Assembly (NCBI GenBank): GCA_963827155.1
Contig: CAWGZV010000002.1
Coordinates: 744,001 to 808,000 of the forward strand
Source of the DNA: UTCFX2 sp963827155
Lineage (GTDB): Bacteria > Chloroflexota > Anaerolineae > Anaerolineales > UBA4823
Length of the DNA: 64,000 nt
Reading direction: 5' to 3'
The notes under the pieces were generated by a model. It made no database searches. It worked only from the letters and a program-made list of their open reading frames with translations, and was not told where the DNA came from. Positions 25,616 through 34,364 of this stretch are shown one piece after another. How positions within the stretch are numbered: the first letter of the stretch is position 1; each line of letters starts with the position of its first letter. The position numbers were made by a program, and so were the translations under genes.

Positions 25616-27939
25616 GTGGAAGCTTATTGTGTGAAATGCAAAACGAAACGGGAAATTCAGGATCCTGAGCCGTTCTACACACGCAATGGGACGCCGGCGA
25701 CGCGCGGCACCTGCCCGGTTTGCGGAACAAAGATGACGCGGATGGGGCACACCCCGGCGCATGATGGAATCGAGGCCCCAAGCCCCGAAAGCCGGAAGAG
25801 AGTTCGATCTGGAAAACTGGTAATCGTCGAATTGCCGGCAAAAGCCCGCACGGTGGGAAGGTTCCTCGGAAAAGAATATACGGTAAAAGCCTCGGTAGGA
25901 CACGTGCGCGACCTGCTGCGCTCGCAGCTTTCGGTGGATGTCGAGCATGATTTTCAACCAAAATACCGGGTTCCAAATGAAAAACGCCCGGTGGTAAAAG
26001 AATTGAAATCGCTGGCAAAAAACGCGGCCGAAGTGTTCCTGGCGACCGACCCCGACCGGGAAGGCGAAGCGATCGCCTGGCACCTGCTGGAATCAGCGGA
26101 GATAGACCCGAAACTCACCCAGAGGGTGGTTTTTCACGAGATCACCGAACCCACGGTTGCGGACGCATTCGCGCACACTCGCCAGATCAACATGGACCTG
26201 GTGGACGCGCAGCAAGCCCGGCGGGTGCTCGATCGGTTGGTGGGCTACAACCTCAGCCCGCTGCTCTGGAAAAAGGTGAGAAGCCGGCTTTCGGCGGGAC
26301 GAGTCCAGTCGGTGGCGCTTCGCCTGATTGTCGAGCGCGAGCGCGAGATCGAGGCGTTAACCCGGTGGAATATTGGTCGATTGAAGCCGAGTTTAAACCG
26401 GAAGGCGGAAAGCAGACTTTCATCGCCAAGCTGGCTAAAATTGACGACGAAGAACCGGTGCTCGGGAGTGAAGCCGTGGTGCGCCCGCACCTGGATGCGC
26501 TGGAAAAGGCGGATTACCGCATCAGTCGGATCAAACGCGGAGAGCGGCGGCGCAATCCGTCGGCGCCATTCATCACCAGCACGCTGCAGCAGGAAGCATC
26601 CCGCAAGCTAGGATACACTGCCCGGAGAACGATGGCTCTGGCGCAGCAGCTGTATGAAGGCATCGATATCGGGCAAGGCGGCGCGGTTGGACTGATCACC
26701 TATATGCGGACCGATTCAACGAATATTTCCGAGATCGCCCAGGCGGAAGCCAGGGAATTTATTAAAGAGCGCTACGGCGAGAAATTCCGGCCCGAGAGCG
26801 CGCCAAAATACAAGACCAAAGCGATGGGGGCGCAGGAAGCGCACGAAGCCATCCGCCCCACCTCAACCTTGCGAGTGCCCGATTCGCTGAAAGAGTTTCT
26901 GAATCGAGACCAGTACCGACTTTACCAGCTGGTCTGGCAGCGTTTTGTGGCTTCGCAGATGTCGGCGGCAGTCTATGACACCCTCTCGATCGATGTGACC
27001 GGTAAAACAGAGGGTCACGAGTATCTCTTCCGAGCAAGCGGCTCGACGGTGACGTTCCAGGGTTTCTTGATTGTATATGAGGAAGCACAGGATGAGGACC
27101 AGAAGCCGGATGAGGAGGAAATGACTCGCATCCCGCCTGGGTTGGAAGAAAATCAGGCGCAGCAGCTCAACAGGCTGATCCCCGAACAGCACTTCACCCA
27201 ACCACCGCCGCGCTATTCCGAGGCCTCTCTAGTGCGCACGCTGGAGGAGAATGGGATCGGGCGTCCATCGACCTATGCGCCAATCCTGGCGACGATTCAA
27301 GCGCGCGGCTATGTAATCCGCGACGGGAAGAAGCTGACGCCGACCGAGACCGGGATTTTGGTGAACGACCTGCTGATCGAGAACTTCCCCGATGTGCTCA
27401 ACGTGGGTTTCACGGCGCAGATGGAGCAGGAGCTCGATCAAATTGCTGACGGCAAGCTGGGTTGGGTGAACGTGATCCGTGAGTTCTGGCAGCCATTTTC
27501 TCAACAGGTCGATCTAGCCGAGCAAAACATGCCGGAGCTGAACCTTGGACCCGAACCGATTGGGCGAGAATGCCCAGAGTGCGGCCACGAGCTGGTGATC
27601 CGTTGGGGGCGCTATGGGAAATTCATCAGCTGCAGCAACTTCCCAGAGTGCCGGCATACCGAGGCGTGGCTGGAAAAGATCGGAGTGACCTGCCCGAAAG
27701 ACGGCGGCGAGATCGTTGAAAGAAAGACCCGCAAAGGCCGAACGTTCTACGGGTGCGCGAACTATCCTGGGTGCGATTTCACATCCTGGAAACTGCCATT
27801 GAAACGACCATGCCCTGCCTGCGGAGGACTGCTGGTTGTGGCAGACAAACAAAACGCCCAATGCTTGAGCTGTGAGGAACGGTTTCCGCTGGAAGAAGCA
27901 ACGATCGAAGAGACAGCCCAAAAAACGGACGCGGTATGA
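25616..27939 (+). CDS. topA: DNA topoisomerase I with N-terminal zinc ribbon, one-base frameshift
   Basis: The GTG at 25616 is chosen because AAGGAGG (25601-25607) sits 8 bases upstream and the protein then begins at the DUF5679-like ribbon EAYCVKCKTKRE ... CPVCGTKM. The Toprim domain follows (LVIVELPAKARTVGRFL; TDPDREGEAIAWHL), then the catalytic-tyrosine region GLITYMRTDSTNIS, and two to three C-terminal CxxC zinc fingers. At the CCC run 26361-26363 one base appears missing: the frame moves from EIEALT to PVEYWSIEAEF. Restored length is 774 residues. TopA relaxes negative supercoils and is essential, so a sequence error is likely. Confidence 0.94.
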
Positions 27940-27999
27940 TTCTTGCACCGAAAAAGATGAGCGGAATAAGGAACCGGCTGACTGGTTTTTCAAAAACCG

Positions 28000-28028
28000 T
28001 TGCATAAAACGAGAGATTGGTCTAAAAT
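28000..28028 (+). promoter_or_regulatory. Promoter upstream of the 28143 gene
   Basis: -35 TTGCAT (28000-28005), 17-base spacer, -10 TAAAAT (28023-28028), 115 bases before the ATG at 28143. The ribosome-binding site GGGAGA is just before the start. Confidence 0.6.
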
Positions 28029-28142
28029 TAATATACGCCTTTAAATTTGAGATCGAGACATCGATCATCAGGTTTATGAGGTGAAGACCACCCGACCAGA
28101 CAGCATGATTTCATCCGCATTCTTTTGACAGGGAGAAACCAA

Positions 28143-29189
28143 ATGGACGCAATCCGCCAATATGCGAAAAATCCGCTGGTTACAGGGATCGTTGGGCTTG
28201 TGATCGGCGCGATCTTTGGACTGGTCGTGTTAGGCTGGTGGGTCTGGCCGGTTGAGTGGACGAATGCCTCCCCAGATGCCCTCAGTCTGGAGTGGAAGAC
28301 GGAATACCTGCGGATGGCAGTAAATGAGTACACGCTTACACGCGATGCCGCCCAAGCCCAGCAGCACTATGCCGAGCTCGGGGACGAAGCCGACGAGGCG
28401 ATGGCGGCGCTGGTGAGCGATCCGCAGGAGCTGAGCGCAACGGCAATAGCCGATTTCCAGACTGCGATCGGCATGCAGGCGGTAGTTGTGCCAACCAGCC
28501 CGAGCGGAACGATCCCCACATCGGTTGTGCCGGCTGCGGCTCCAATAGAATCGACCGCAGAACCAGAAGAGAAAAGCTCGCTGCCAATTCTGCTGGCAGC
28601 GCTCTGCGTGCTGGTGCTGGTGGCGGGTGCATTCCTGGCTTATATGTTCCTTTTCCGCAAGAAGACCTCCCCAACCGGAGAGCTGACCCCGGCCCAACAA
28701 GCCACGGAAACAAAGCGGCATACCGGTTATACTGATTACGGCGCAGCGGGTGAAGAAGCTCCGATCGCCCAATTCATGGCTTCCTATAAGATGGGCGACG
28801 ACCTGTTTGACGACTCTTTTTCGATCAATTCGGCTTCTGGAGAGTTTCTCGGGGAATGCGGTGTAGGGATTTCTGAGACAATTGGAGTAGGCGACCACAA
28901 GAAAGTGACCGCCTTTGAGGTCTGGCTGTTCGACAAGAACGATATCCAGACGATTACGAAAGTGCTGATGAGCGCCCACGCCTTTAATGACCCTGCCACC
29001 CGCCAGAGGCTGCAGGCAAAAGGCGAGCCCGTCCTGCTGGAATTTGGGATCGAGACTGTACTCGAAACCCAGACGCTTCAGCTGGTGGCGCGGGTCGCGG
29101 ATACAAGCTACGGCAACGGAGCAATGCCAACCGAGAGCTATTTCGACCACATGCTGCTCGAACTTGCCGTTTGGACAAAACCATCTTAA
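28143..29189 (+). CDS. Membrane protein of unknown function with two transmembrane segments
   Basis: A 348-residue protein. A first helix at residues ~15-38 (GIVGLVIGAIFGLVVLGWW), then a ~100-residue region rich in Ala/Glu, a Pro/Thr linker and a second helix (~LPILLAALCVLVLVAGAFLA, about residue 150). A ~170-residue folded domain ends the protein (APIAQFMASYKMGDDLFDDS ... TESYFDHMLLELAVW). The last domain is well ordered, with strand-like segments such as FEVWLFDKNDIQT. I do not recognise a named family. It is 9 bases upstream of the next gene, so the two likely work together. Confidence 0.75.
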   Translation: MDAIRQYAKNPLVTGIVGLVIGAIFGLVVLGWWVWPVEWTNASPDALSLEWKTEYLRMAVNEYTLTRDAAQAQQHYAELGDEADEAMAALVSDPQELSATAIADFQTAIGMQAVVVPTSPSGTIPTSVVPAAAPIESTAEPEEKSSLPILLAALCVLVLVAGAFLAYMFLFRKKTSPTGELTPAQQATETKRHTGYTDYGAAGEEAPIAQFMASYKMGDDLFDDSFSINSASGEFLGECGVGISETIGVGDHKKVTAFEVWLFDKNDIQTITKVLMSAHAFNDPATRQRLQAKGEPVLLEFGIETVLETQTLQLVARVADTSYGNGAMPTESYFDHMLLELAVWTKPS

Positions 29190-29198
29190 GAGGTCAAT

Positions 29199-30148
29199 AT
29201 GCCCGAACCCGAGGTTGATCTTGCCAGCCTGTTTGAGACGGTTGCCAAGGCACTGAAAAACAACCAGACTGCGCTCAACAAGGCTGATGCGTACAATCAC
29301 GACCATGGGGACAACATGGTCAAGAACTTCAGGGTTATCTCAAGGGCATTGAAGAGACGACCCGGGGCGCCGCCCTCGGAACAATTGTCAACAGCAAGCG
29401 ATGCGCTGAGGAAGAGCTCGATCACCGGATCGGCACGGACGTATGCCCAGGGATTGAGCTCAGCAGCCTACAAGCTGCAAGACGAGCGGGCAATCACAGC
29501 CGAGAACGCATTTACCCTGGTGCAGACAATCATGGGCGGCAGCGGGGAGCCTCCAACAGCGGTAGCTCATTCAGCCAGCCAAAAACCCGACCTGCTGGGA
29601 AGCCTGGTCGGATCTCAAATGGGAGGCGGCGCGTCTCCAGCGCAAAAACCTCCAGCCGACGACCAACAGCCCGATCTGCTCAGCAGCTTGATGGGGTCTT
29701 TGGTGGAGACAGCCGGTGAAAACCAGGCATCTCAACAGCCAGGCGGAAATGAAAATCAACCCGACCTGCTCAGCAGCCTGATGGGGTCTTTAATGAGCGC
29801 TGCCGGCGAGAGCACTTCAGGACAGCAGGGGAACGTTAGCGGAGACCAACCTGACTTATTGGGCAGCCTGATGGGATCATTGCTGGGCGGCGGGGAAGCG
29901 GCATCCAGCAGCCCGGTTTCGCCGCAGGCGGCAGGCAGCCAGGAGGGGACGGGCTGGATGTTGGCGACATCCTTTCGATGGGAGTGGCGTATTTTCAAGC
30001 CAAACAACAGGGCGCCGAGACGCTTGATGCGCTGGTCCAGGCTGTGATGTCTGGAAGCCAGATGAACGACACCCCTCACCACAGCCAGTCTGCACAGATT
30101 GTATCCAGCACACTGCTCGAAACACTGGCAACGATGTTAAGGCAGTAA
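29199..30148 (+). CDS. Unknown protein with four PDLLSSLMGS repeats, one-base frameshift
   Basis: The N-terminal ~120 residues are helical and contain ALNKADAYNHDHGDNMV, loosely like the HGDN-type segment of DhaL/DAK2 proteins; that link is only a suggestion. Four spaced repeats of a QPDLL(S/G)SLMGS unit follow between residues ~125 and 235, in a Gln/Ser/Gly-rich background. At the GGG 29951-29953 the frame shifts; LDVGDILSMGVAYFQAKQQG then runs to a TAA at 30146-30148. Restored length is 316 residues. It is co-directional with 28143-29189 and ends at a terminator. Confidence 0.7.
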
Positions 30149-30190
30149 GCAGCGTTCACGAGATCTTGTTTCTTCAACATTCAGCTAGCA

Positions 30191-30227
30191 ATAAAAAACT
30201 GGCGCTAACGAGCTGCCAGTTTTTTAT
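30191..30227. terminator. Bidirectional terminator
   Basis: ATAAAAAACTGGC (30191-30203) and GCCAGTTTTTTAT (30215-30227) form a perfect 13-bp stem with an 11-base loop. The A-run before and T-run after make it work for both the 29199 gene (plus) and the small-peptide genes (minus). Confidence 0.85.
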
Positions 30228-30294
30228 TCATTTAAAATATCGAGCCGCACCGGCGACCTGGTGCGGCTGTAATGTATATAAAAGGACAGCGATC

Positions 30295-30492
30295 TCAGGG
30301 GATGTAGTATTTCTGACCAGCGAAGATCAGGTTCGGGTTGGGACCGATCGTAGCCAGGTTGGAATAGTATATCTTGTTGACGTTATCTGCGCTGCCGCTG
30401 CCGTAGAAATTGGTGGCGATCTTGCTCAGGCTGTCGCCCGATTGGACCGTGTAGCATGCAGCACCTGATTTCATATCCGTTCGAATCTTCAT
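30295..30492 (-). CDS. Small LysM-domain protein of the MKIK-motif cluster
   Basis: 65 residues. MKIRTDMKSGAAC carries the N-terminal motif shared by its three neighbours. The remaining ~50 residues form one LysM-like domain: YTVQSGDSLSKIATNFYG ... IYYSNLATI ... IFAGQKYYIP. LysM binds glycans such as peptidoglycan. There is no signal peptide, so how it would reach the wall is unclear. AGGAAG stands 7 bases before the ATG. It is the last gene of the minus-strand group ending at the 30191 terminator. Confidence 0.75.
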   Translation of the reverse strand: MKIRTDMKSGAACYTVQSGDSLSKIATNFYGSGSADNVNKIYYSNLATIGPNPNLIFAGQKYYIP

Positions 30493-30532
30493 GATGATCT
30501 TCCTTTTCTAGAAAAATTATCAGAAATGATGA

Positions 30533-30706
30533 TTAACGCAGCATTCCGATCAGGCTATTCCAGGCGCTGGCGGCCTGATTGACCAGAGAGCCTGCCTGAG
30601 CGTTGGCGGTATTCACGAATCCGGAGACCTGCTCACCGGCTGCCGCTACCGCCTGCTGGGCAGAATTGATCGCATTTCCAGATTTAATTCCGGTTTTGAT
30701 CTTCAT
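30533..30706 (-). CDS. Small Ala-rich protein of the MKIK-motif cluster
   Basis: 57 residues. It starts MKIKTGIKSGNAINS, matching the motif of its neighbours, then becomes an Ala/Gln/Val-rich stretch likely to be one amphipathic helix (AQQAVAAAGEQVSGFVNTAN). It contains no cysteine. The open frame extends upstream to 30907, but the ATG at 30706 is chosen because the motif then begins at residue 1 as in the others. Function unknown. Confidence 0.6.
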   Translation of the reverse strand: MKIKTGIKSGNAINSAQQAVAAAGEQVSGFVNTANAQAGSLVNQAASAWNSLIGMLR

Positions 30707-30716
30707 AGTGAATGCG

Positions 30717-30944
30717 CTATCCACAGGCGCCGCTGTAGTCGGGATAGTAAACGCCGTTGACATATCCCCCACCCGATGTCGGATAGGTGGGATAAGTAGG
30801 ATTAGTCGGATAAGTCGGGTAAGTTGGGTAGGTCGGGTAATTTGCTTTGCATGAACCCGATTGCGCCATACTCTTCCAATAATTGCGCTGGGCATCACAT
30901 TCCGCATACGTAATCCCTGCGTGCAAATCTGACTTGATCTTCAT
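30717..30944 (-). CDS. Small Cys-containing peptide with (YPT)n tail, MKIK-motif cluster
   Basis: 75 residues. MKIKSDLHAG is followed by x5-C-x5-YW-x8-C and then a tail of seven Pro-Thr units (YPTYPT..., one being NPT), ending GGGYVNGVYYPDYSGACG. The AG-x5-C-x5-YW pattern matches the neighbour at 31016-31201, so they are paralogues. AGGAGA lies about 8 bases before the ATG at 30944. No signal peptide or protease site is evident. Function unknown; a leader-plus-core precursor is one possibility. Confidence 0.7.
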   Translation of the reverse strand: MKIKSDLHAGITYAECDAQRNYWKSMAQSGSCKANYPTYPTYPTYPTNPTYPTYPTSGGGYVNGVYYPDYSGACG

Positions 30945-31015
30945 GGATTTTATCTCCTGTTGAACCTGCATCAAAACCACTGATGGTAAACCGGGACGAG
31001 AATGTCCAGCGAGAC

Positions 31016-31201
31016 TTACGGATAGTAAGGGGTTGGTTTAGTTCCGCCGCACTTCTTGTAATATTGATTCTGCCAGTAATACAAGTCTTCCAGGCAGGAA
31101 TTTACACTGGCGCCAGCCGAAATGCCGGAGCGTACCTGAAACTGCGGGGCATGCCGAACCAGACGATGTTCCGTACACTGTTCAGTTTTCTGCTTGTCCA
31201 T
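31016..31201 (-). CDS. Small Cys/Tyr-rich peptide, paralogue of the 30717 gene
   Basis: 61 residues. A charged N-terminus (MDKQKTEQCTEHRLVRHAP) precedes FQVRSGISAG, the same motif that begins the other three genes, then x5-C-x5-YW-x7-C and a short Pro/Tyr tail (TKPTPYYP). It is the first gene after the promoter at 31245-31272. GAGGAG lies 10 bases before the ATG; a TTG one codon earlier is possible. Function unknown. Confidence 0.7.
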   Translation of the reverse strand: MDKQKTEQCTEHRLVRHAPQFQVRSGISAGASVNSCLEDLYYWQNQYYKKCGGTKPTPYYP

Positions 31202-31244
31202 CAAGTCTTATCTCCTCTCAGACAATTTTGGTTCCGTCAGCTTA

Positions 31245-31272
31245 ATTGTATGCGATTTATTTGAACATGCAA
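31245..31272 (-). promoter_or_regulatory. Promoter of the small-peptide cluster
   Basis: On the minus strand: -35 TTGCAT (31272-31267), 16-base spacer, -10 TACAAT (31250-31245), 43 bases before the ATG at 31201. It lies just downstream of greA, so the cluster can be transcribed on its own. Confidence 0.6.
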
Positions 31273-31321
31273 TACGTCAAATGCTGGTTTTTTTATCCAA
31301 AAACCAAATGGATTAAACTGA

Positions 31322-31789
31322 CTACTCGATCTTGAGCACCTTCATGATTGTGACACCGCCGGGCGTTTCAATGGTGACCAGGTCGCCAACGCGCTTACCC
31401 ATCAAGGCACGACCAACAGGGGATTCATTTGAGATGCGACCTTTGCTTGGGTCAGTCTCTTTGGCGCCAACCAGCATAAATTTCTCAGGATCGTAATCTT
31501 CTTCCTGGAGAGTGACTGTCGCCCCGATATCGACGACATCGAAACCAGAGGTGCGGGTCTCAACAATCGTTGCGTTTTTCAGCAAATATTCGAGCTCCTG
31601 GATGCGCCCTTCCATGAAGGACTGATCTTCTTTTGCCTTATGGTAATCGGCGTTTTCCGAAAGATCGCCTTCCTGAATAGCGGCTCGCAGGCGTTTGGCA
31701 AGGGCAGGGCGCTCCACCGTCACGAGATGCTCCAGCTCTAACTGCAGACGGGCAGCGCCTTCGGCGGTCAAGATTGGAAGTTCACTCAT
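31322..31789 (-). CDS. greA: Transcription elongation factor GreA
   Basis: 155 residues. The coiled-coil N-domain has the acidic tip GDLSENADYHKAKEDQ, and the C-domain ends RISNESPVGRALMGKRVGD, both signature segments. GreA rescues back-tracked RNA polymerase by stimulating RNA cleavage. It is co-directional with dgt, 55 bases upstream. Confidence 0.96.
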   Translation of the reverse strand: MSELPILTAEGAARLQLELEHLVTVERPALAKRLRAAIQEGDLSENADYHKAKEDQSFMEGRIQELEYLLKNATIVETRTSGFDVVDIGATVTLQEEDYDPEKFMLVGAKETDPSKGRISNESPVGRALMGKRVGDLVTIETPGGVTIMKVLKIE

Positions 31790-31844
31790 CGATCATCTAG
31801 CTCCTTTCTTACCGGAAATTCTGCTGGATAATATCATCCTGAGA

Positions 31845-32996
31845 TCAGGTCTTAACTCTTGGATCAAAGAGCTTTTGATGCTCTTCGATGGCATAGCGAT
31901 CGGTCATCCCGGCGATATAATCGCAAATCGTGCGCTCCAGTCCATAGATCTCCACCTGGTCCTGGACCTGGGTGGGCAATCCGGCAGGCTCCTGGCGGTA
32001 AGCATTGAAGATCTCACTCAGGATGCGTTCGGCTTTGACAGCCATACGATCCACGCGATAGTGGCGGTAAAGATTGTTGTAAAGGAAATCTTTGATCTCG
32101 CGGTTGCGGCGGTGCATGTCTTCAGAGAAAGCCATGACGTTATAGGGCAGACGCTGGAGCTCTTCAACCGAACGGACGTGGCTGTCTTGAAGCCGCTGGT
32201 GGGTCGTCTCGACCAGATCGGTGACTTCCAGCCCGATCATACGGCGGATCAGGCGGTGGCGAGCCAGATCGTCGATCTCTACGCTGCGCAGCCCCACGCT
32301 TTCCAGCAAAATTTCCCAAAGCGTGACGCCATCGAGCATGCGAGGGGTGATCATCCCAGACCGCAAACCGTCGTCAAGATCATGGGCGGTATAAGCAAGC
32401 TCATCAGCGACATTTACGATTTGGGCTTCCAGGTGGCCGCGGAGCTGAGGGTCATACTCGGCTGCATCGGCGATATCGTATTCGGATTCATGCTTGACGA
32501 TGCCTTCGCGCACTTCCCAGGTGAGGTTGAGACCGGGAAATTCTGGGTAGCGTTTTTCAAGGATCGTGACGATGCGGAGAGACTGCTTGTTATGGTCAAA
32601 CCCGCCGAACTCGCGCATGAACTTTGAAAGGGCTACCTCGCCGGAGTGACCGAATGCGCTGTGCCCCAGGTCGTGGGCGAGGCTGATGACTTCGACCAGG
32701 TCTTCGTTCGCGCCGAGGGTGCGGGCGATGGTACGCCCGATCTGGGCGACCTCAAGGGTATGGGTAAGGCGGGTTCGGTAATAATCTCCCTCATAATTGA
32801 TAAAAACCTGGGTCTTATACTCCAGGCGGCGGAAGGCAGTGGTGTGAAGAATTCGGTCGCGGTCGCGCTGGAAGGCGGTGCGGTAATCTGGCTCGCTTTC
32901 GGGATGCTGACGGCCTTTCGACAAACGGCTGCAGCAGGCATAAGGCGCCAGGCTTTGATCTTCCAGGGTCTCTAGCTGAGCGCGAGTATAGAACAT
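31845..32996 (-). CDS. dgt: Deoxyguanosinetriphosphate triphosphohydrolase-like HD protein
   Basis: 383 residues. HD-superfamily metal ligands are visible: the first His in YRTRLTHTLEVAQIGRTIA, the HD pair in AHDLGHSAFGHSGE, and an Asp in DVADELAYTAHDLDDG-type context. FRRLEYKTQVF is typical of the dNTPase subgroup. Such enzymes remove triphosphate from dNTPs and balance nucleotide pools. An AGGAG stands before the ATG at 32996. Confidence 0.92.
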   Translation of the reverse strand: MFYTRAQLETLEDQSLAPYACCSRLSKGRQHPESEPDYRTAFQRDRDRILHTTAFRRLEYKTQVFINYEGDYYRTRLTHTLEVAQIGRTIARTLGANEDLVEVISLAHDLGHSAFGHSGEVALSKFMREFGGFDHNKQSLRIVTILEKRYPEFPGLNLTWEVREGIVKHESEYDIADAAEYDPQLRGHLEAQIVNVADELAYTAHDLDDGLRSGMITPRMLDGVTLWEILLESVGLRSVEIDDLARHRLIRRMIGLEVTDLVETTHQRLQDSHVRSVEELQRLPYNVMAFSEDMHRRNREIKDFLYNNLYRHYRVDRMAVKAERILSEIFNAYRQEPAGLPTQVQDQVEIYGLERTICDYIAGMTDRYAIEEHQKLFDPRVKT

Positions 32997-33080
32997 GACG
33001 GTTTCTCCTGTTTCACACCGATGAAGCCAGGCACCCGAAAATTATCGATGGATTCAGGCGCCTTCTTTATCACCAGGCGG

Positions 33081-34340
33081 CTATGTGCCTTCTTCCCAGG
33101 AATTCAGGTAGGCTTGCTGTTCGGAGCTGAGGGTATCGATCTGGATTTTCATTCCCTCCAGTTTAAGGCGTGCGATCTGGCGGTCGATCTCTGCCGGCAC
33201 GCTGTATACTTTCTTTTCGAGAGTACCGGCATTTTGGGCGATGAATTCGAGGCTTAAGGCCTGGTTGGCAAAAGACATATCCATCACGCTGGCAGGGTGA
33301 CCTTCGGCGGAAGCCAGGTTGATCAAGCGCCCCTCTCCGAGCAGATTGATGCGCCTGCCGTCAGGAAGCAGGTATTGATCGACAAACGGGCGCACCAGCG
33401 AGCGGTCGGAAGACAGCTTTTCAAGAGCGGGGATGTTGATTTCGACGTTGAAATGACCGGAGTTCGCTACGATCGCTCCGTCCTTCATAAGCTCAAAATG
33501 ATGGCTGTCGATCACGTTGATATCGCCGGTGACGGTGACAAAGATATCGCCGATCGCGGCAGCCTGATCCATCGGCATGACCCGATAGCCATCCATCACC
33601 GCCTCAAGCGCCGGCAGGGGATCGACCTCGGTGACGACCACATTAGCGCCCATCCCGCGCGCCCGACTGGCGAGACCGCGCCCGCACCAGCCGAAGCCAG
33701 CGACGACAAAGGTCTTGCCTGCCAGCAGCACATTGGTGGCACGAACGATACCGTCAATTGTGGACTGACCGGTGCCGTAGCGATTGTCGAATAAGTGCTT
33801 GGTCATGGCGTCATTCACGGCGATGACCGGAAAAGCGAGGGCGCCGTCTGCCGCCATGGCACGCAGACGGATAACGCCGGTGGTGGTTTCTTCTGTGCCG
33901 CCCATCACGTTAGGGAGCTGGTCGCGGCGCTCCTTGTGGAGGGTGCTGACCAGGTCGGCGCCGTCATCCATGGTGATATGCGGCTGGTGATCCAGCGCGG
34001 CACGGAGGTGTTTGTAATAGGTGACGTTATCTTCGCCTTTGATGGCAAAGCAGGGGATCTCGTAATGCGAGACCAGGCAGGCGGCTACATCATCCTGGGT
34101 GGAGAGCGGATTAGAGGCGGTCAGGACGAGGTCCGCGCCGCCCAGGTGGAGGGTCTGCATAAGGTTGGCGGTTTCGGTGGTGACATGCAGGCAGGCAGAA
34201 ATGCGCAGCCCTTCCAGAGGACGCTCTTTCTCGAAGCGCGCTCGGATCTGGCGCAGGACAGGCATCTCGCGTTCTGCCCAGTCGATTCTGCGGCGACCAC
34301 CTTCTGAGAGGCGGGTGTCTTTCACATCATAATTTTGCAT
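33081..34340 (-). CDS. ahcY: Adenosylhomocysteinase (SAH hydrolase)
   Basis: 419 residues. It starts with VKDTRLSEGGRRRIDWAE and carries LHVTTETANLMQTL, the catalytic DDGAD and Lys/Asp region AVNDAMTKHLFDNRYGTGQS, and the NAD-binding VAGFGWCGRGLASRARGMGA. The C-terminal Lys/Tyr tail is replaced by a shorter end, as in many bacterial forms. It splits S-adenosylhomocysteine into homocysteine and adenosine, relieving inhibition of methyltransferases. The next gene downstream in function, the adenosine kinase, is 24 bases upstream on the same strand. Confidence 0.96.
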   Translation of the reverse strand: MQNYDVKDTRLSEGGRRRIDWAEREMPVLRQIRARFEKERPLEGLRISACLHVTTETANLMQTLHLGGADLVLTASNPLSTQDDVAACLVSHYEIPCFAIKGEDNVTYYKHLRAALDHQPHITMDDGADLVSTLHKERRDQLPNVMGGTEETTTGVIRLRAMAADGALAFPVIAVNDAMTKHLFDNRYGTGQSTIDGIVRATNVLLAGKTFVVAGFGWCGRGLASRARGMGANVVVTEVDPLPALEAVMDGYRVMPMDQAAAIGDIFVTVTGDINVIDSHHFELMKDGAIVANSGHFNVEINIPALEKLSSDRSLVRPFVDQYLLPDGRRINLLGEGRLINLASAEGHPASVMDMSFANQALSLEFIAQNAGTLEKKVYSVPAEIDRQIARLKLEGMKIQIDTLSSEQQAYLNSWEEGT

Positions 34341-34364
34341 TGAATACTCCGTAAAGGTTTGATT

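Noticed and set aside
30295..31201. Classical RiPP gene cluster
   Set aside because: The peptides look leader-like, but no cyclase, radical-SAM, YcaO, protease or exporter gene is within several kilobases, so I keep it as an unassigned small-peptide cluster.
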